Of a DNA stretch of 64,000 nucleotides, positions 37,706-52,149 are shown one piece after another (position 1 is the first letter of the stretch; the number at the start of each line of letters is the position of its first letter). This stretch comes from Lucifuga dentata. Lineage: Eukaryota; Chordata; Actinopteri; Ophidiiformes; Bythitidae. The notes under the pieces were generated by a model that saw nothing but the letters and a program-made list of their open reading frames with translations, was not told where the DNA came from and did not search any database. The position numbers and the translations under genes are program-made. The stretch covers positions 4,477-68,476 of the forward strand of contig VXCM01000422.1 in NCBI GenBank assembly GCA_014773175.1. The letters are read 5' to 3'.

Positions 37706-39850
37706 NTCTCTCTCTCTCTCTCTTTCTCACTCTCCCTGCCAGAGGGGTTGTGAGGAGGCACACATGACAGTCGTTCCCTCCCCCTGCACACACATTCATG
37801 CTTTATCCATTTACAGTACCACTAAGTCAAACACCCTTCATCTGCACATCCCCAAACACACTCACACATACACACACACACACACACAAACACTTTGAGA
37901 TTAGAAAAAACTGCACACACTTGACACTCAACTCTCTGCTCAATTAGCACCACCTGCACATTCACTATCAAATGCATCTCCTGCAGAGTCAAGATACAAG
38001 CAGTCACGAATTTCTCACAGACAGCTCCCATTTTGTAGAGCTTGGATCTACACTGTTAGTCACAAAAGCACAAATGGTAAACACGTATCTAAATTTTTCT
38101 GCGTAACAGCTGCCTGTTGACCAGTTGCAATGTTATTAGTTAATATACAGAGTACAGTACAATAAAAAGAAAAAAAAATTAAACCATAGTGCATGAATAG
38201 TCATATCAAAGGAAAGACCCCAGACCCACTGAGATCCTTCCACCCAAACACAGACAGACTAATGGGTGAGCGGAGTGATCCGTCGCCACACCTGTCTGAC
38301 CATTTGTCACACACACAAGCCTCCACTCCTACCACTTCCTGACCCCCACCACTAACCAACACCCTCCTCCAGCCTCAAAGCTGGCTGAGGCTGCCTAAAC
38401 CATCTCCACCTCATTTGTTCAGCTCAAACTGCAATCATGGCTGAGACAGGGAGGAAGGGAAATAACAAGAAATGGCAAGCAGAAGCTCAAAGTCCAACAT
38501 GGTACAAGCATTATAGCACCACAGCACAATGCAGTGTTCATAGATACACAAAACACCTGGTGGTTTCTTTAGAAATTTTGAATATTAAATTGTATCCTGT
38601 AATCTGAGACTTAATGCTTTAAAGATTTGTTAAGTAATTGCAAACAAATATTTTTTTATGTTTCTATCCACTGTTGCATGAAGCCTAATTAGTCAGTTCT
38701 TCCAATGGACACAACACTCTTTGGCATAGATAATTTCCTCTGAGACTTTTGTCCTTAATACCCCATTTACAATGTGTGCAAGCATAGGCTTTCAGAGTGA
38801 GACTAATTAATTTCCAGCAGAATAAAGAGAACTAGGAGACAGAGCAGTGTGCTGAACTGATAAACCCCCCGGGAACAGGGTAGGAAATAAAAAAAAAAAA
38901 AGCTCTCTTTTGCATTTTCTCCAGGGCATTATTGATGCAGAAAAATTGATATTTAACTGATTAGCTGAAGAATGTAGAATGTAATGACTTTGGCTTACAA
39001 AGTCATTACATACATTGCAAAGTCAAAAAAAAAAAAAAAAAAAAACCCAAAGCAAAAAAACAAGAAAGGCAGTTTGAAAAGGCTCAGAAAAGTGCAAAAT
39101 ATTTAGGACTATCAAAAACACAAGGAATATGTTTTTTTCCTTATAATCAAATTGTCATGCTGGTAATTTTTCACTTTTCATATATATATTATAAAGGGAT
39201 AACACAACTGATCAGGCTTGTTTTTGAAAGCAGCCTGTATTTTCCTTTCACAGTGTCAGTAAATGCTTTCTAGGCAAAGGGGCTCACATATTCATCAAAT
39301 TGAGCACACTGCCATCTTACGGTGATCAGTGCCAATTACAAGCAAATGTCTTGTAAAAATTAAAATGACCAAAGTGTGTTTGACAGTAAATTCAGAGGAA
39401 GGGGGCATGAGAAACATGTACTCATGTTTTGGTGTCACCTTCAAGGTAACAATAAAATGAGTTTCAGCTGGATAACTGTTCAGTTCAACAGGCCTGTTGG
39501 AGACATAAATCAAATAGTTTAACTCTCTGAAATTTAATTAGTTCCAACAATGCAGTTCACTGCCAAGGGGGTGCTTTACAGAAAATGTTTATTGTTAAAA
39601 TATTGGATCAAAGGTTGTATGATTTTTCTGCTGATGTTTGAGATGATCATTTGCCAATTTGGGTAAACTGCTGAATAATCCAAACTTCTAATGCATTCCA
39701 GTTTGCTTCATCTATTAAAAACAAATTAACACATATAAACTGAATATATTTTAATTTCCCCCCCAAAAAAGATATAATTTTCCAGTTGGTTTTACCTTTG
39801 GTCCTCCCTCTGATGATACCAAGTCGACATCTGAGAGAAAAAGAGAACAT
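18029..39850 (-). CDS. grip2: Glutamate receptor-interacting protein 2, seven-PDZ scaffold, complete apart from assembly artefacts
   Basis: Cytoplasmic synaptic scaffold that binds AMPA-receptor GluA2/3 tails and other C-termini. Exons 5' to 3': 39850-39796, 34599-34525, 33850-33712, 32536-32391, 31596-31513, 31425-31350, 30712-30567, 29127-28980, 28894-28725, 26473-26348, 26141-25913, 25686-25433, 24264-24119, 24036-23956, 23543-23480, 23009-22864, 22561-22417, 22187-22048, 21960-21778, 21655-21496, 20905-20791, 20443-20219, 18437-18294, 18226-18029. After discounting two N-joined duplications this gives about 1086 codons, all phases consistent. PDZ domains with binding loops: PDZ1 about 49-133 (LGLTISGG), PDZ2 147-235 (FGFVLRGG), PDZ3 248-332 (LGISLTTA), PDZ4 462-548 (FGIQLQGG), PDZ5 562-645 (LGISINAS), PDZ6 663-740 (LGITISGT), PDZ7 965-1048 (FGFSVSDG). 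The start [11 protein letters not shown] aligns with GRIP1 MIAVSFKCRCQ at the same distance from PDZ1. Grip2 rather than grip1 is chosen because slc6a6 is adjacent, as on human 3p25. Confidence 0.95.
25481..25613. repeat. Assembly artefact: 66 bp exact duplication around a single N, in grip2 PDZ4 exon
   Basis: Bases 25481-25546 are repeated exactly at 25548-25613 with one N at 25547 between them. The exon at 25433-25686 is 254 bp as written, which does not fit its flanking phases. Removing one copy plus the N gives 187 bp, which fits, and the PDZ4 text [15 protein letters not shown] then continues normally. This is an unmerged contig overlap. Confidence 0.93.
25690..25729. repeat. (GGGA)n(GA)n microsatellite
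   Basis: Tandem GGGA units pass into GA units directly next to the grip2 PDZ4 exon. On the minus strand this is a pyrimidine tract (CCCT/TC) just upstream of the AG acceptor, so the repeat may double as the polypyrimidine tract of that exon. Confidence 0.85.
25971..26103. repeat. Assembly artefact: 66 bp exact duplication around a single N, in grip2 linker exon
   Basis: Bases 25971-26036 recur at 26038-26103 with one N at 26037. The linker exon at 25913-26141 is 229 bp as written and 162 bp after removing one copy and the N, which restores phase. The corrected exon encodes a Ser/Pro-rich linker followed by the basic run [11 protein letters not shown], matching the GRIP1 linker before PDZ4. 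Confidence 0.93.
26474..28724 (-). other. grip2 intron in the PDZ3-PDZ4 linker, no further gene seen
   Basis: A 2.25 kb intron. I see only AT-rich sequence and a short GT/CA-rich patch near 28050-28165. No coding exon, transposon protein or RNA gene was recognised. Confidence 0.55.
29721..29774. repeat. (TC)n-(TA)n compound microsatellite with single N
   Basis: A TC run is interrupted by an N at 29745 and continues into a TA run. It lies in the grip2 intron between the PDZ2 and PDZ3 exons (29128-30566), which otherwise shows no recognisable feature. Confidence 0.9.
32981..33036. repeat. Poly(C) and (GT)n microsatellite with single N
   Basis: A C12 run, an N at 32993, then about 43 bases of pure GT. 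It is in the grip2 intron within PDZ1 (32537-33711). The C run next to the N may be an assembly edge effect. Confidence 0.9.
33526..33639. repeat. (GT)n(GA)n repeated twice around a single N
   Basis: A GT run followed by a GA run is repeated after the N at 33586. The repeat of the same compound order fits an unmerged overlap, as at the other N sites, so the true array is probably about half as long. Confidence 0.85.
34600..37096 (-). other. grip2 5' intron segment, no further gene seen
   Basis: This lies between the DDGPYSKG exon and the alternative first exon. It is AT-rich and appears unique. A CA-rich patch lies at about 36117-36140. No coding exon with both splice sites was found on either strand. 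Confidence 0.5.
37097..37136 (-). CDS. grip2: Candidate alternative first coding exon of grip2
   Basis: Reading leftward, ATG at 37136 opens [13 protein letters not shown] and reaches a strong donor G|GTAAGA at 37096. It ends in phase 1, exactly as the 39796-39850 exon does, so it could splice to the 34599-34525 exon (reading on into [10 protein letters not shown]) without a frame change. An in-frame TAA at 37148-37146 lies just upstream, which limits the open frame to this start. Cys3 next to basic residues would suit palmitoylation. Mammalian GRIP1 and GRIP2 are known to have alternative N-termini, some palmitoylated. Use of this exon is inferred from sequence only. Confidence 0.6.
37137..39795 (-). 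other. grip2 first intron / upstream of alternative exon, candidate second promoter area
   Basis: Apart from the TC and CA microsatellites and an A18 run near 39027-39045, nothing is recognisable. If the exon at 37097-37136 is used as a first exon, its promoter and 5'UTR should lie at the low-numbered end of this stretch. I see no distinct CpG-rich core promoter. Confidence 0.4.
37675..37723. repeat. (TC)n microsatellite with single N
   Basis: Pure TC dinucleotides lie on both sides of the N at 37706. A (CA)n patch follows at about 37868-37888. Both are in the first large grip2 intron. Confidence 0.9.
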
Positions 39851-40030
39851 CTTCCTCTTTCCTCCTGCAGACCAGCTGCCATTCCTTAGGGAATCTGTCT
39901 TAGGAAAGGTGAAGGAAAGCTGCTTTGGAGTGAGTCGCCCTTTTCCAAATACTACCCTCGCTGACATGTTCATTTTCTGACCAGCAACAAGACAAACTGA
40001 CTGCTGTCCTCTTCCTGACACTGTCACCAT
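39851..40030 (-). other. grip2: In-frame 60-codon extension upstream of the chosen grip2 start
   Basis: The grip2 first-exon frame stays open from 39850 up to an ATG at 40030, with an in-frame TGA just before it. I chose the internal ATG at 39850 because the protein from there aligns residue for residue with the GRIP1 N-terminus. The extension is Ser/Lys-rich and unfamiliar, so it is more likely 5'UTR, but an extended N-terminus cannot be excluded. Confidence 0.4.
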
Positions 40031-40913
40031 CTCTCAGACATTAGTCTTTGCCTGTCCTGCTGTTCTCATGATCTCCACCCTGTCTGGAAAACATCCAGTC
40101 CTCTCAGGTGTCCTCTAAGCATCCTGAGTAGCAGGCGCAGAATCTGTAACAGGAAAGAAACAGATCTAACGCAGCACCTATTTTCCCCCAAAATCACTGA
40201 TTACTCACTTAGAAATAGCCACAAGCTGACTGCCTAAATAAATGTTGTTTTTGTATGTCTGGCTGTCAGTTTTACATGAACAGATGGCAGAGGGCTCAGG
40301 CCTGCGGGGCGCAGCTTGTCTGCCAGAACGTAATGGAAAACTTTCTCTCCGGGACATCAGACCTTAACATTACAAATCTGAGCTGATCATTTTATGGTCA
40401 TGAACAAACTGATAACATTCAAATTTGTCTGACAATTAAAATTTAGTTATTACATGATCTAGGCTGTTGATACTAAATATGCTGTTTTACCTTATGGTAA
40501 ACTGACCAGTCTTTGGTCCAGGAGCTGAGGAAACGGGTGGGTTTGCAGAGATTAAAAGCATTTATTTCAGTACTGTACCCATTAAACACAGAAATAGCTC
40601 ATCTGCCTTCAAGTACTAGTGTAACTCCAGATACTGCAAAACCTGTTCATGTGTTTTATAAATAGCTTTCACTAAGGTACTATTGAGCCTCCAAGTGTAA
40701 AAGATGATAAATTTTAGCAACCGTCACATCTCGTGTCCTAGTCAACTTGATGTCACTTTGCCTATGTCCAAAACTACACCAGGACAGCTCAAAGTAAAGA
40801 AATTATTTCTCCACTCTATGTAGAGAACCCCCCCCCCCCNCCCCCCCCCATTCCCAAAACGTCACCAGAAAATGATAAAGAATCCACGAGAAAGGCTCCA
40901 TTTTTAAAGCATT
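40031..40913. other. Intergenic region between grip2 and rpl32
   Basis: This short spacer must hold the grip2 upstream promoter. It contains a C-run with an N at 40840. No TATA box or CpG-dense core could be singled out with confidence, and no gene is present. Confidence 0.45.
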
Positions 40914-40919
40914 TTTATT
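40914..40919 (-). promoter_or_regulatory. rpl32: rpl32 polyadenylation signal AATAAA
   Basis: A minus-strand AATAAA lies 18 bases after the rpl32 stop codon, giving a very short 3'UTR as is usual for ribosomal protein genes. Confidence 0.8.
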
Positions 40920-40937
40920 GTGAAAATGAATAACAGA

Positions 40938-45059
<4,122 letters not shown>

Positions 45060-45816
45060 TTATTTTTTTTACTGCATGTTTATATACCAGCGTCAGAGTT
45101 AAAGCACTATGCTTGGGTTTTCCTTCAACAACACCTACACCATCAAACCCTTTCCTAAATAGGGTATTAAAATGCATATTCTCGAGATCACATATTAGCC
45201 TGTTAGGATTAGCCTGCACTCACTGCTACTTTAAGAATAACTTAATCCCTGAACGTAGAAAAAAACAAACTTAGAAAACACACACAAGCACGCACACAAA
45301 CACAAAACAAATATCAATAAACCTACGATTAAAAGCCCTGAGTTGTGTTTACCTCCTATGTAATCTTTCTACGGAATAAACAGCAGGCGTGTTAGCTGCA
45401 GCGTAAAATCAATGTTTAGCTAGCTAGCATGCTAATGCAGATCAAACATTCTATGATTTTAGGTACATGAGTTAGAGTATCTAGTTACAGAAATTCCAAG
45501 TTTTTTTTCAGATAGCCATCAATGACGCCTGTAACGTGCGTTAATTAACACTATTTATGTAGCGTTACGTTATTTAACAGGCCTGTTGCAGTACACTATT
45601 ACACTATACCACAAGCTGGCTCAACAATGTCAGCCGGTTAGCCGATTCTGGAGCAACACCACACTACAAAACGGGACAATACACTGGGTACAGGACAGTG
45701 AAACGGCCAATTTCATCTATAATTTATGGAATACACAATTGAGATTTATAAACCACGCATGGATTGTAGGATTAGGCTTTTTAATACACGGATGTACATA
45801 GATTGTATCAACTCAC

Positions 45817-45869
45817 CGCCAATGAAAATCCAAAAAAGAACTTCAGCGACGGCGGAAGAGAAGAAAAGG
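45817..45869 (-). promoter_or_regulatory. rpl32: rpl32 non-coding first exon with 5'TOP-like start
   Basis: Reading leftward, a pyrimidine run CCTTTTCTTCTCTTCCGCC starts near 45869 and the exon ends at a strong donor GCG|GTGAGT at 45816. The acceptor is AG at 45022, five bases before the ATG. A C followed by a pyrimidine tract is the terminal oligopyrimidine signature that couples ribosomal protein mRNA translation to growth signalling. The exact first base is inferred. Confidence 0.7.
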
Positions 45870-46379
45870 ACTTCCGCGAGTGCTGCAATGGCTTATGGGT
45901 AATGTGGTTTAACACATCTACAATCCTACTCTAGGATTGACGTTACTAGTTTTTACACATATATTCAAACCCTTAACAGACTTTCGTTTAGTATAGACAC
46001 TTAATACTTATTGTTCTTAGTATTTTCTATTGTATTAGTAGTCACGCACATCTGTAGAGCCCCCTCCCAGTTTTGTTTACTAGCCAGTTTAAATGTGCGC
46101 ACTTCCTGGCAAACTGGAGTTTGGCGAGATTGTTTTAATTATCTGAGGTTTGTGTGGGGGCGTAAGTAGACAAACCAAGCCAAACACACCAACATTAGGG
46201 AAAAATATTTTTTTCCTGCCTAGAAAGGGGGTAGCTGAAAAGGTAAAGGAATTGGGCGGGGTGTAATAAAAGGTGAATAATCTCTTTTTTTGTCACATGA
46301 TTAGTGCTTGTGATTCGCACACATTGAGACCTGAAGATTTTTTGTTTATCGTTTACTTTATTTTTTCCAGGACGGTAAA
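45870..46379. promoter_or_regulatory. Shared upstream region of divergent rpl32 and ssuh2
   Basis: About 0.5 kb separates the rpl32 5'TOP start (minus) from the ssuh2 start codon (plus). The rpl32 side has CTTCCG/CGGAAG-type ETS-like sites near 45868-45880. On the ssuh2 side a pyrimidine tract ends in CAG at 46370, nine bases before the ATG, which may be a splice acceptor from an unseen 5'UTR exon. Bidirectional promoter use is an inference from spacing. Confidence 0.45.
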
Positions 46380-49300
46380 ATGGAGTATCAACCCATCGCG
46401 AGGTGAGCGTTGCTTAATTATATACTCTAAACAAGTGTTGAAGATCATTTTGCATCATGGCTTAACCTTTTTCTTCTCGTTTCCGTTACTTACAGCGGTC
46501 AGAACAGAAACTATGGAATAAGTAATCCTGGTTTTATACCATCAGCACAGGGGGAAGCTGGTAAGACTCATGGGAAAGTTACTACTTGGCTTATGTTAAA
46601 TCAGTTTGTGTCAACATGACTAAAATGTAATTTAAGGAAACTATCGTGTCATGTTTCCGCAATACACACAACCGCAGGCACGCGAGCACACGCATACACA
46701 CGGACACGCATGCACGCACACGCACGTTTTGAGAATTTTATTGGACTAGCAGTAACACAAAAATAGGTTAAACAGTTGATTGCGTTTTAATTATGAAAGA
46801 AAAGAAATAAAAACAGTAATACATAAAGTTGGCAATGAACTGAGTAGAAGTACTCTCATTTGAAAAAAGGGTAACATTGTACAAGCTGATAATGAAAATA
46901 AAGTTTGAGAAGCAAGTTCTTGCCAAAGATTCTGTACAAATTTACAATAACAAAAAAAGGCGGAATAGTTTCTTCCTGTAGATTACACACGCCTGTAAAC
47001 ATGCACCAGTGACATCATTTGAGGGGTTTTTATTTTTTATTTTTTTTAAATTTTTTTTTATATATTTTGGTGTGTGAGGTTGTCCGCGCTTCACAGCAGC
47101 AGCTCTACCTTGTGTGACTACAGAACTTACTACGACTCCCGTAGTAATGTTTGTTAAAGTGATTAAACCTGATTAACTTCAATTTAGCTGTAACATCGCA
47201 GAGGGTAGGGTATAAGAGCATGGAAGGACAAGGTAAGTCACTTACTCACTGATACGATTTCTTGACAAGTAGTATTTGAAAATATTTTTGCTAAGATGCA
47301 CAGTTTACGAAGCCAAAAATTCAATTGGGTTCTTTAGTTAGAGGAAGTGAGCCACAGTATAACCTATAATTTTATATACTGGGGTGTGATTTTTTAGCCT
47401 GTACACGTCCACATCTGTGTGAGTTACTAAACTGGCTCTACTGGTTTATTTCAGCAATGTTTGCCCCACCCACAGCCGAGTCCCATGGTCCCAGCGCTCC
47501 TCCTGCCAGTATGTTTGACAGCATGCCTGGCTACGAAGGAACAGTGGCTGGAGGAGGTACAGTATGCAGCACTACTCCATGGTGGTCCTGTTTGTCCCAC
47601 TATCAGTCTCTATGACAGAACACACTGTAATAGCATAAGCGCTGGCATACTCAGAGGCTTAAGCACCAATACCAATAATTTTCCCCTTGACTCTGAGCTC
47701 ATTCATTTAACACAAATTAGATCACCCATGAGCTTGAACTGGTATGAGATAATTTGTATTATTATCAGTCAGCTAACTAAAGTACACTAAGCTAAGTATA
47801 TCTAACTATGGAGGAATTGATGATAAAGTGTGGTGTTTGGATTGAATGTGGACTGAAACAATCATGGCTGTGTTCATGATCATATTAACATTCAGAACTA
47901 CACAGTAAATAGCCACAGCCAACAGGTTTGGTTTCACTTCACTTATTGCTGAGATGTAATCACAGCATGTGATTATATCATGCATTTAGGAATGTGAAAT
48001 TTAACTTTACTAGTTCTGCTTTTTGCAATGACTCCAAATAAAGTGAAGCTAGGTGTCGCCCTTGGACAACAAAAAAATGACATGCTATATATTTTTGATT
48101 ATTGATTTTGTTGACATACATCACATTTATCCTGTGTCTCCCTTAAATTGACACAATGGTCCTGTTTCTCAAGTTTGGGGGGGGGGGNGGGCTTTGATAC
48201 AGGGACAAATTTGTTGTTCACTGCATCTTTAGGCCTATAGATGACCCATATTGCACAGGAAAGCCACCTTTTAAGTACTTTTATTGGTAACTAAATAATG
48301 GAAAGCCATCTTTATTTTAATGAATCTGATATTTTTGTCTTAGCCAATATGGTAAAAGTATATAAGTATAAGCCTAGTATATAAAAGTATATACCGTAAG
48401 TATAAGCCTAGCATAAGCCAAAAGCTTTCCAGCTTTAGGCTTATTCTATGTATCTGAATGAGTCTCATAAGTTGCCACCTGCTGAATGTCTCACATTGTT
48501 CAAATAAATAAATAAAAACAGAATTATATCTTTTGTGGCAAAGACATTGAACTGTACAAAGTGTAATTTATGTTGACACAAACTATCCATCTCTGGCTGC
48601 TGTAGGTGGATTTCTGCCCCCACCAGGGCCTCCCCATCCAGTTCCACAGCCTGAACCTGGGCCTGCACAACCACACTGGAAGTAAGGTTCAAGCTATTTT
48701 AACGTTGTAAAATACATGCAGAGTATTTGAAGTGCTGTATTTACAGTACTTTTGCTTCATCTTAAAAATAGTGCCTTATTGACTCTCTATTGGCAGTATC
48801 CCATCTATAAGTGAAGATACTGCCCGGGAGGCTTTTGTCTTGTTTGCATCCAGTAAGTGCTGCTACAGCTCAGCACCAGCAAAGGATGGTGTGATTACTG
48901 GCATGGAGGCATACAATACTTACAGGGTAAGATGGAGTGTATTCATGTGTGTGTTTGTATGTGTGGAACAGTCACACTAGAGAATTGATTAAATGACTAG
49001 ATTGTATCCAGCCATTTTAGATATTCACTCCCAACAATAACCAAAGTAAGTGGTAGTCGAACCACTGAATATAACCAGCTGCATCAGGAAAGAGAATAAT
49101 CTTATGCACCATCCATCCATCCATTTTCTAAACCCGTTTGTCCTGTTGAGAGTCACGGGGGGGCTGGAGCCTATCCCAGCGGTCATAGGGCGAGAGGTGG
49201 GGTACACCCTGGACAGATCGCCAGTCTATCGCAGGGCTGACACAGAGACAGACAAACACATTCACACTCTCATTCACACCCACACCTACGGGCAATTTAG

Positions 49301-51369
49301 AATTCCCAATTCACCTGACATGCATAATTTTCATATTTTTTTTCCATCTCTGCTTTATTTTTAGTACCGCTTGGAAACTTTCACTGAGTCGAGATCTACG
49401 GAGTGGACTCATGAGCCATACCATGGTGCATTTCTCTATTTAGTTTATCATTGAATTTAATCCTCTGTCCAAGATTTTTATCAGCTGTTGAGGGTGACTG
49501 TTCACCAACAGTCTAACATGTTATATTTGTGGATCAGGCCAGCCAGTTGATGCCTACTCCCAACCGCCTCCAGGGCCTTGGGATATTCCTGCTAAAACCC
49601 CACATTTTTTTCAGGAGAGCAAACAGGTCATCAAAGTTCCCTACACTTCATCTGTGAAGGTAAATAATCACATCGCTACATTATGTTAATTATATTGTGG
49701 GAAAAAATAATGTACTATAATTGTTTTAGATATTTTTCCTGACAAAGAACATTTAATCTACAGAACTGCCATCTTTGTCTTGGGATGGGGCGCACACCTT
49801 GTAAAGACTGTGCTGGTGCTGGTAATGTAAGTAATTTCCTCAGGTATCATCAGAAGGTTACTTTAGGACTTATGGTGACATCATCTAATTCTAATCATTT
49901 TATAATTTCATTGTTTGTTCCTCTCAGAAAGTTTGTTGGGTATGCAATGGATCTGGTTTCCGCCATGGTGATGATCGATGCCACCACTGTAATGGCAGAG
50001 GGAGAGAAAAGTAAATGTTATTCTATTACATTTGTTAGGTTTTTAACTAAGTAACAATAGGCTCTTATTATCTGTACTATTTGCAGTTTGCATGAACATT
50101 ACTCTTGTCCTGCACTATTGTTACAGTTGCAACCACTGTCATGGCCGTGGAGCAAAGGATTGTAGCACATGTCATGGAAAACAACAGCTCCTGGTCTACA
50201 TCAAACTCACAGTGAAATGGTGTTACAACATCATGATTTATCTCTCAAATTGTCTGACATTACTAATACAATAACTATTCTTTTTTTTTTCTTTTTTTTT
50301 TACAATCTGAAGGTTATTATCATTAATAGTTGCTTTTTTTTTTATTGCATTTGTTTTCAGGAGCAATCACTCTGATGACTATGTCGTGGAACAGTCAAGT
50401 GGACTTAAAGTGGACAACATTAGCAAGGTGTCTGGCAAGGAGCTCTTCAGAGACTCCCAGTACTTGGTAAAATGACGTTTCTCTGTTTCAGAAGATCATA
50501 TAGTATTTGTAGTCCAAAGCATATGGAGGGTATTTTTATCGGACAAACTATAGTGTTTATAATGCTGAGATTTTGGTGAGGAAATTGCCGGATTTTATCT
50601 TAGTATAATATTTGATGTGCTGCCCTTCTCTACTCATTTATATCAATGTGTAAAATAATGTCAATGAACAAATTATGCTTCCCTCTTTTTTAGCTTATGA
50701 TTAACAAACTTAAATAACAAGAGAAATATGTACCATTTACTGGAAACTATGTGTACATTTACTGGTAAATATAAATTGCAATTTTCACATATTTACCTTG
50801 ATCTACATGTACTTTAATAACAATTTCATGATGATCCCTCTTTCACCCATCACAATATATAAACCAAAGATTTTTTGATCCTGCTTACCCACCAACCAAT
50901 AAGGGATATTTAATCATCGATGGTGATTCAGTATCAATGAATAGTATTTTTCTGACCCCCCTGTGAAGGTGTACCCATTGATGGGATTTCCGGACCCTGC
51001 AGTGGTGAGTGCTGCTGAGCGTTTTGTCAGTGAACACCAGGGCAAGTACTCCCGGACATCACGTATTTTGCAACAGGTAACAGTGCATCTGTACTGGCTG
51101 TGTTCAAATGACCAGTATGTTGTTATTGGAGTCGAAATTGTGGTCAAACATTGATTTTGTGTTTGTATTTACATTTTATTCATTTCAGAACATTTTTAAT
51201 ATGCATTTATTTCATTCCTTGTTTTTAGCGTCAGACCATAGAGCTGATCCCCATCACCAAGGTGACCTACACATGGAAAGGGAAATCACACATTTACTTT
51301 GTGTATGGGAATGAGTTTAAAGTTAATGCTGACAACTATCCCGCTACTTGTTGCTGTACAATAATGTAA
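46380..51369 (+). CDS. ssuh2: SSUH2 homologue with DnaJ-type cysteine-rich zinc domain, complete
   Basis: Orthologue of vertebrate SSUH2 (C3orf32); human SSUH2 has been linked to tooth development, biochemical role unclear. Exons: 46380-46402, 46496-46560, 47455-47556, 48606-48681, 48797-48926, 49365-49425, 49538-49659, 49764-49826, 49928-50010, 50127-50219, 50361-50466, 50969-51076, 51229-51369. Phases match and give 390 residues. The N-terminus (about 1-90) is Pro/Gly-rich and variable. Residues about 194-265 hold six CxxC pairs (CHLC, CKDC, CWVC, CHHC, CNHC, CSTC), several followed by G-x-G, like the DnaJ zinc-binding region, but there is no J domain. The conserved C-terminal domain contains RQTIELIPITKVTYTWKGK. 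The protein ends CCCTIM, a CaaX-like box with two extra cysteines. The start MEYQPIAR is the first ATG after a likely acceptor; other starts remain possible. Confidence 0.92.
46561..48605 (+). other. ssuh2 introns 2 and 3, no further gene seen
   Basis: Apart from the exon at 47455-47556, these introns show only AT-rich sequence, a CA-rich patch near 46690-46725 and a G-run with N at 48188. Short near-repeats of TATAAGTATAAGCCTAG lie at about 48360-48420. Confidence 0.5.
49104..49320 (-). mobile_element. 5'-truncated teleost SINE-like interspersed repeat
   Basis: The sequence is the reverse complement of a very common fish repeat: CCATCCATCCATCCATTTTC at its 3' end, then GGCTGGAGCCTATCCCAGC, GGTACACCCTGGACAGATCG and CGGGCAATTTAGAATTCCC. 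It lies antisense in ssuh2 intron 5, about 45 bases before exon 6. The tRNA-like head is missing. It is probably related to the head family of the SINE at 40-386, since the canonical long element carries that head upstream of this body. Confidence 0.75.
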
Positions 51370-51903
51370 GTGGTTAGGTATGAATATTTGTTGTCATCCA
51401 GGACACTGGATAAGATTTACTGACTAGCAAATCCACTCTGCTTATTAATGTGAAGTTTCCATCATATCTCTGTGGGCATTTAACACCACTTTATTGTTTG
51501 AGATTATACAAATTTAAAAGGTTTTTATGGAGGCTAAATGCCAGAATTTCCCCAAAAGTCAGTAAAACTGCTGAAGTGTTTTAGATAATTGGTGAAATGC
51601 ATTCAAGCTACACAAAAAATACAGTTACCTTTGTCTTAACTACAACTAGAAGTAATCGGTAAAAAGTACTTTGCATAATCACACACCCCCTTTATATATA
51701 TGCATGCGCAACAGAAAGAAGCCATATACAGAGACAATATAAGACATAATCATAATCGTATTATAATGCATAAAATTAATTCCTATAATTTTGCTCTCAT
51801 GTCAGACTTTTTAAGTATTTCGGAATCTACATACTATGATTTGAAACTCTTTCTTATATTCTGCTTCCAGCCACTGTGATATCTGTGATATTTTTCCATC
51901 CTA

Positions 51904-51909
51904 AATAAA
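51904..51909 (+). promoter_or_regulatory. ssuh2: Candidate ssuh2 polyadenylation signal
   Basis: An AATAAA lies about 535 bases after the ssuh2 stop. Further AATAAA copies at about 52118 and 52131 are alternatives. The intervening sequence 51370-51903 is AT-rich with no gene. Confidence 0.45.
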
Positions 51910-52149
51910 TTGCTATTTTATACTGAATCATATTTTGCTTTTATATGACAGCAATGGAATTTTTTTCTATGTGAGTAATTTGGTCAATCAATTCTTCCTC
52001 TTGGCATTTAAAAAAAAATCTGTTGCGTAAATGTTTATTCATATTATTAATGAATGTATGATGATGGAAGAAAAAATCTAACCATTGGTTTGCACTAAAT
52101 GGATCAGTTAATGAGTAAATAAATAATTTCAATAAATGTTATTTCACAA

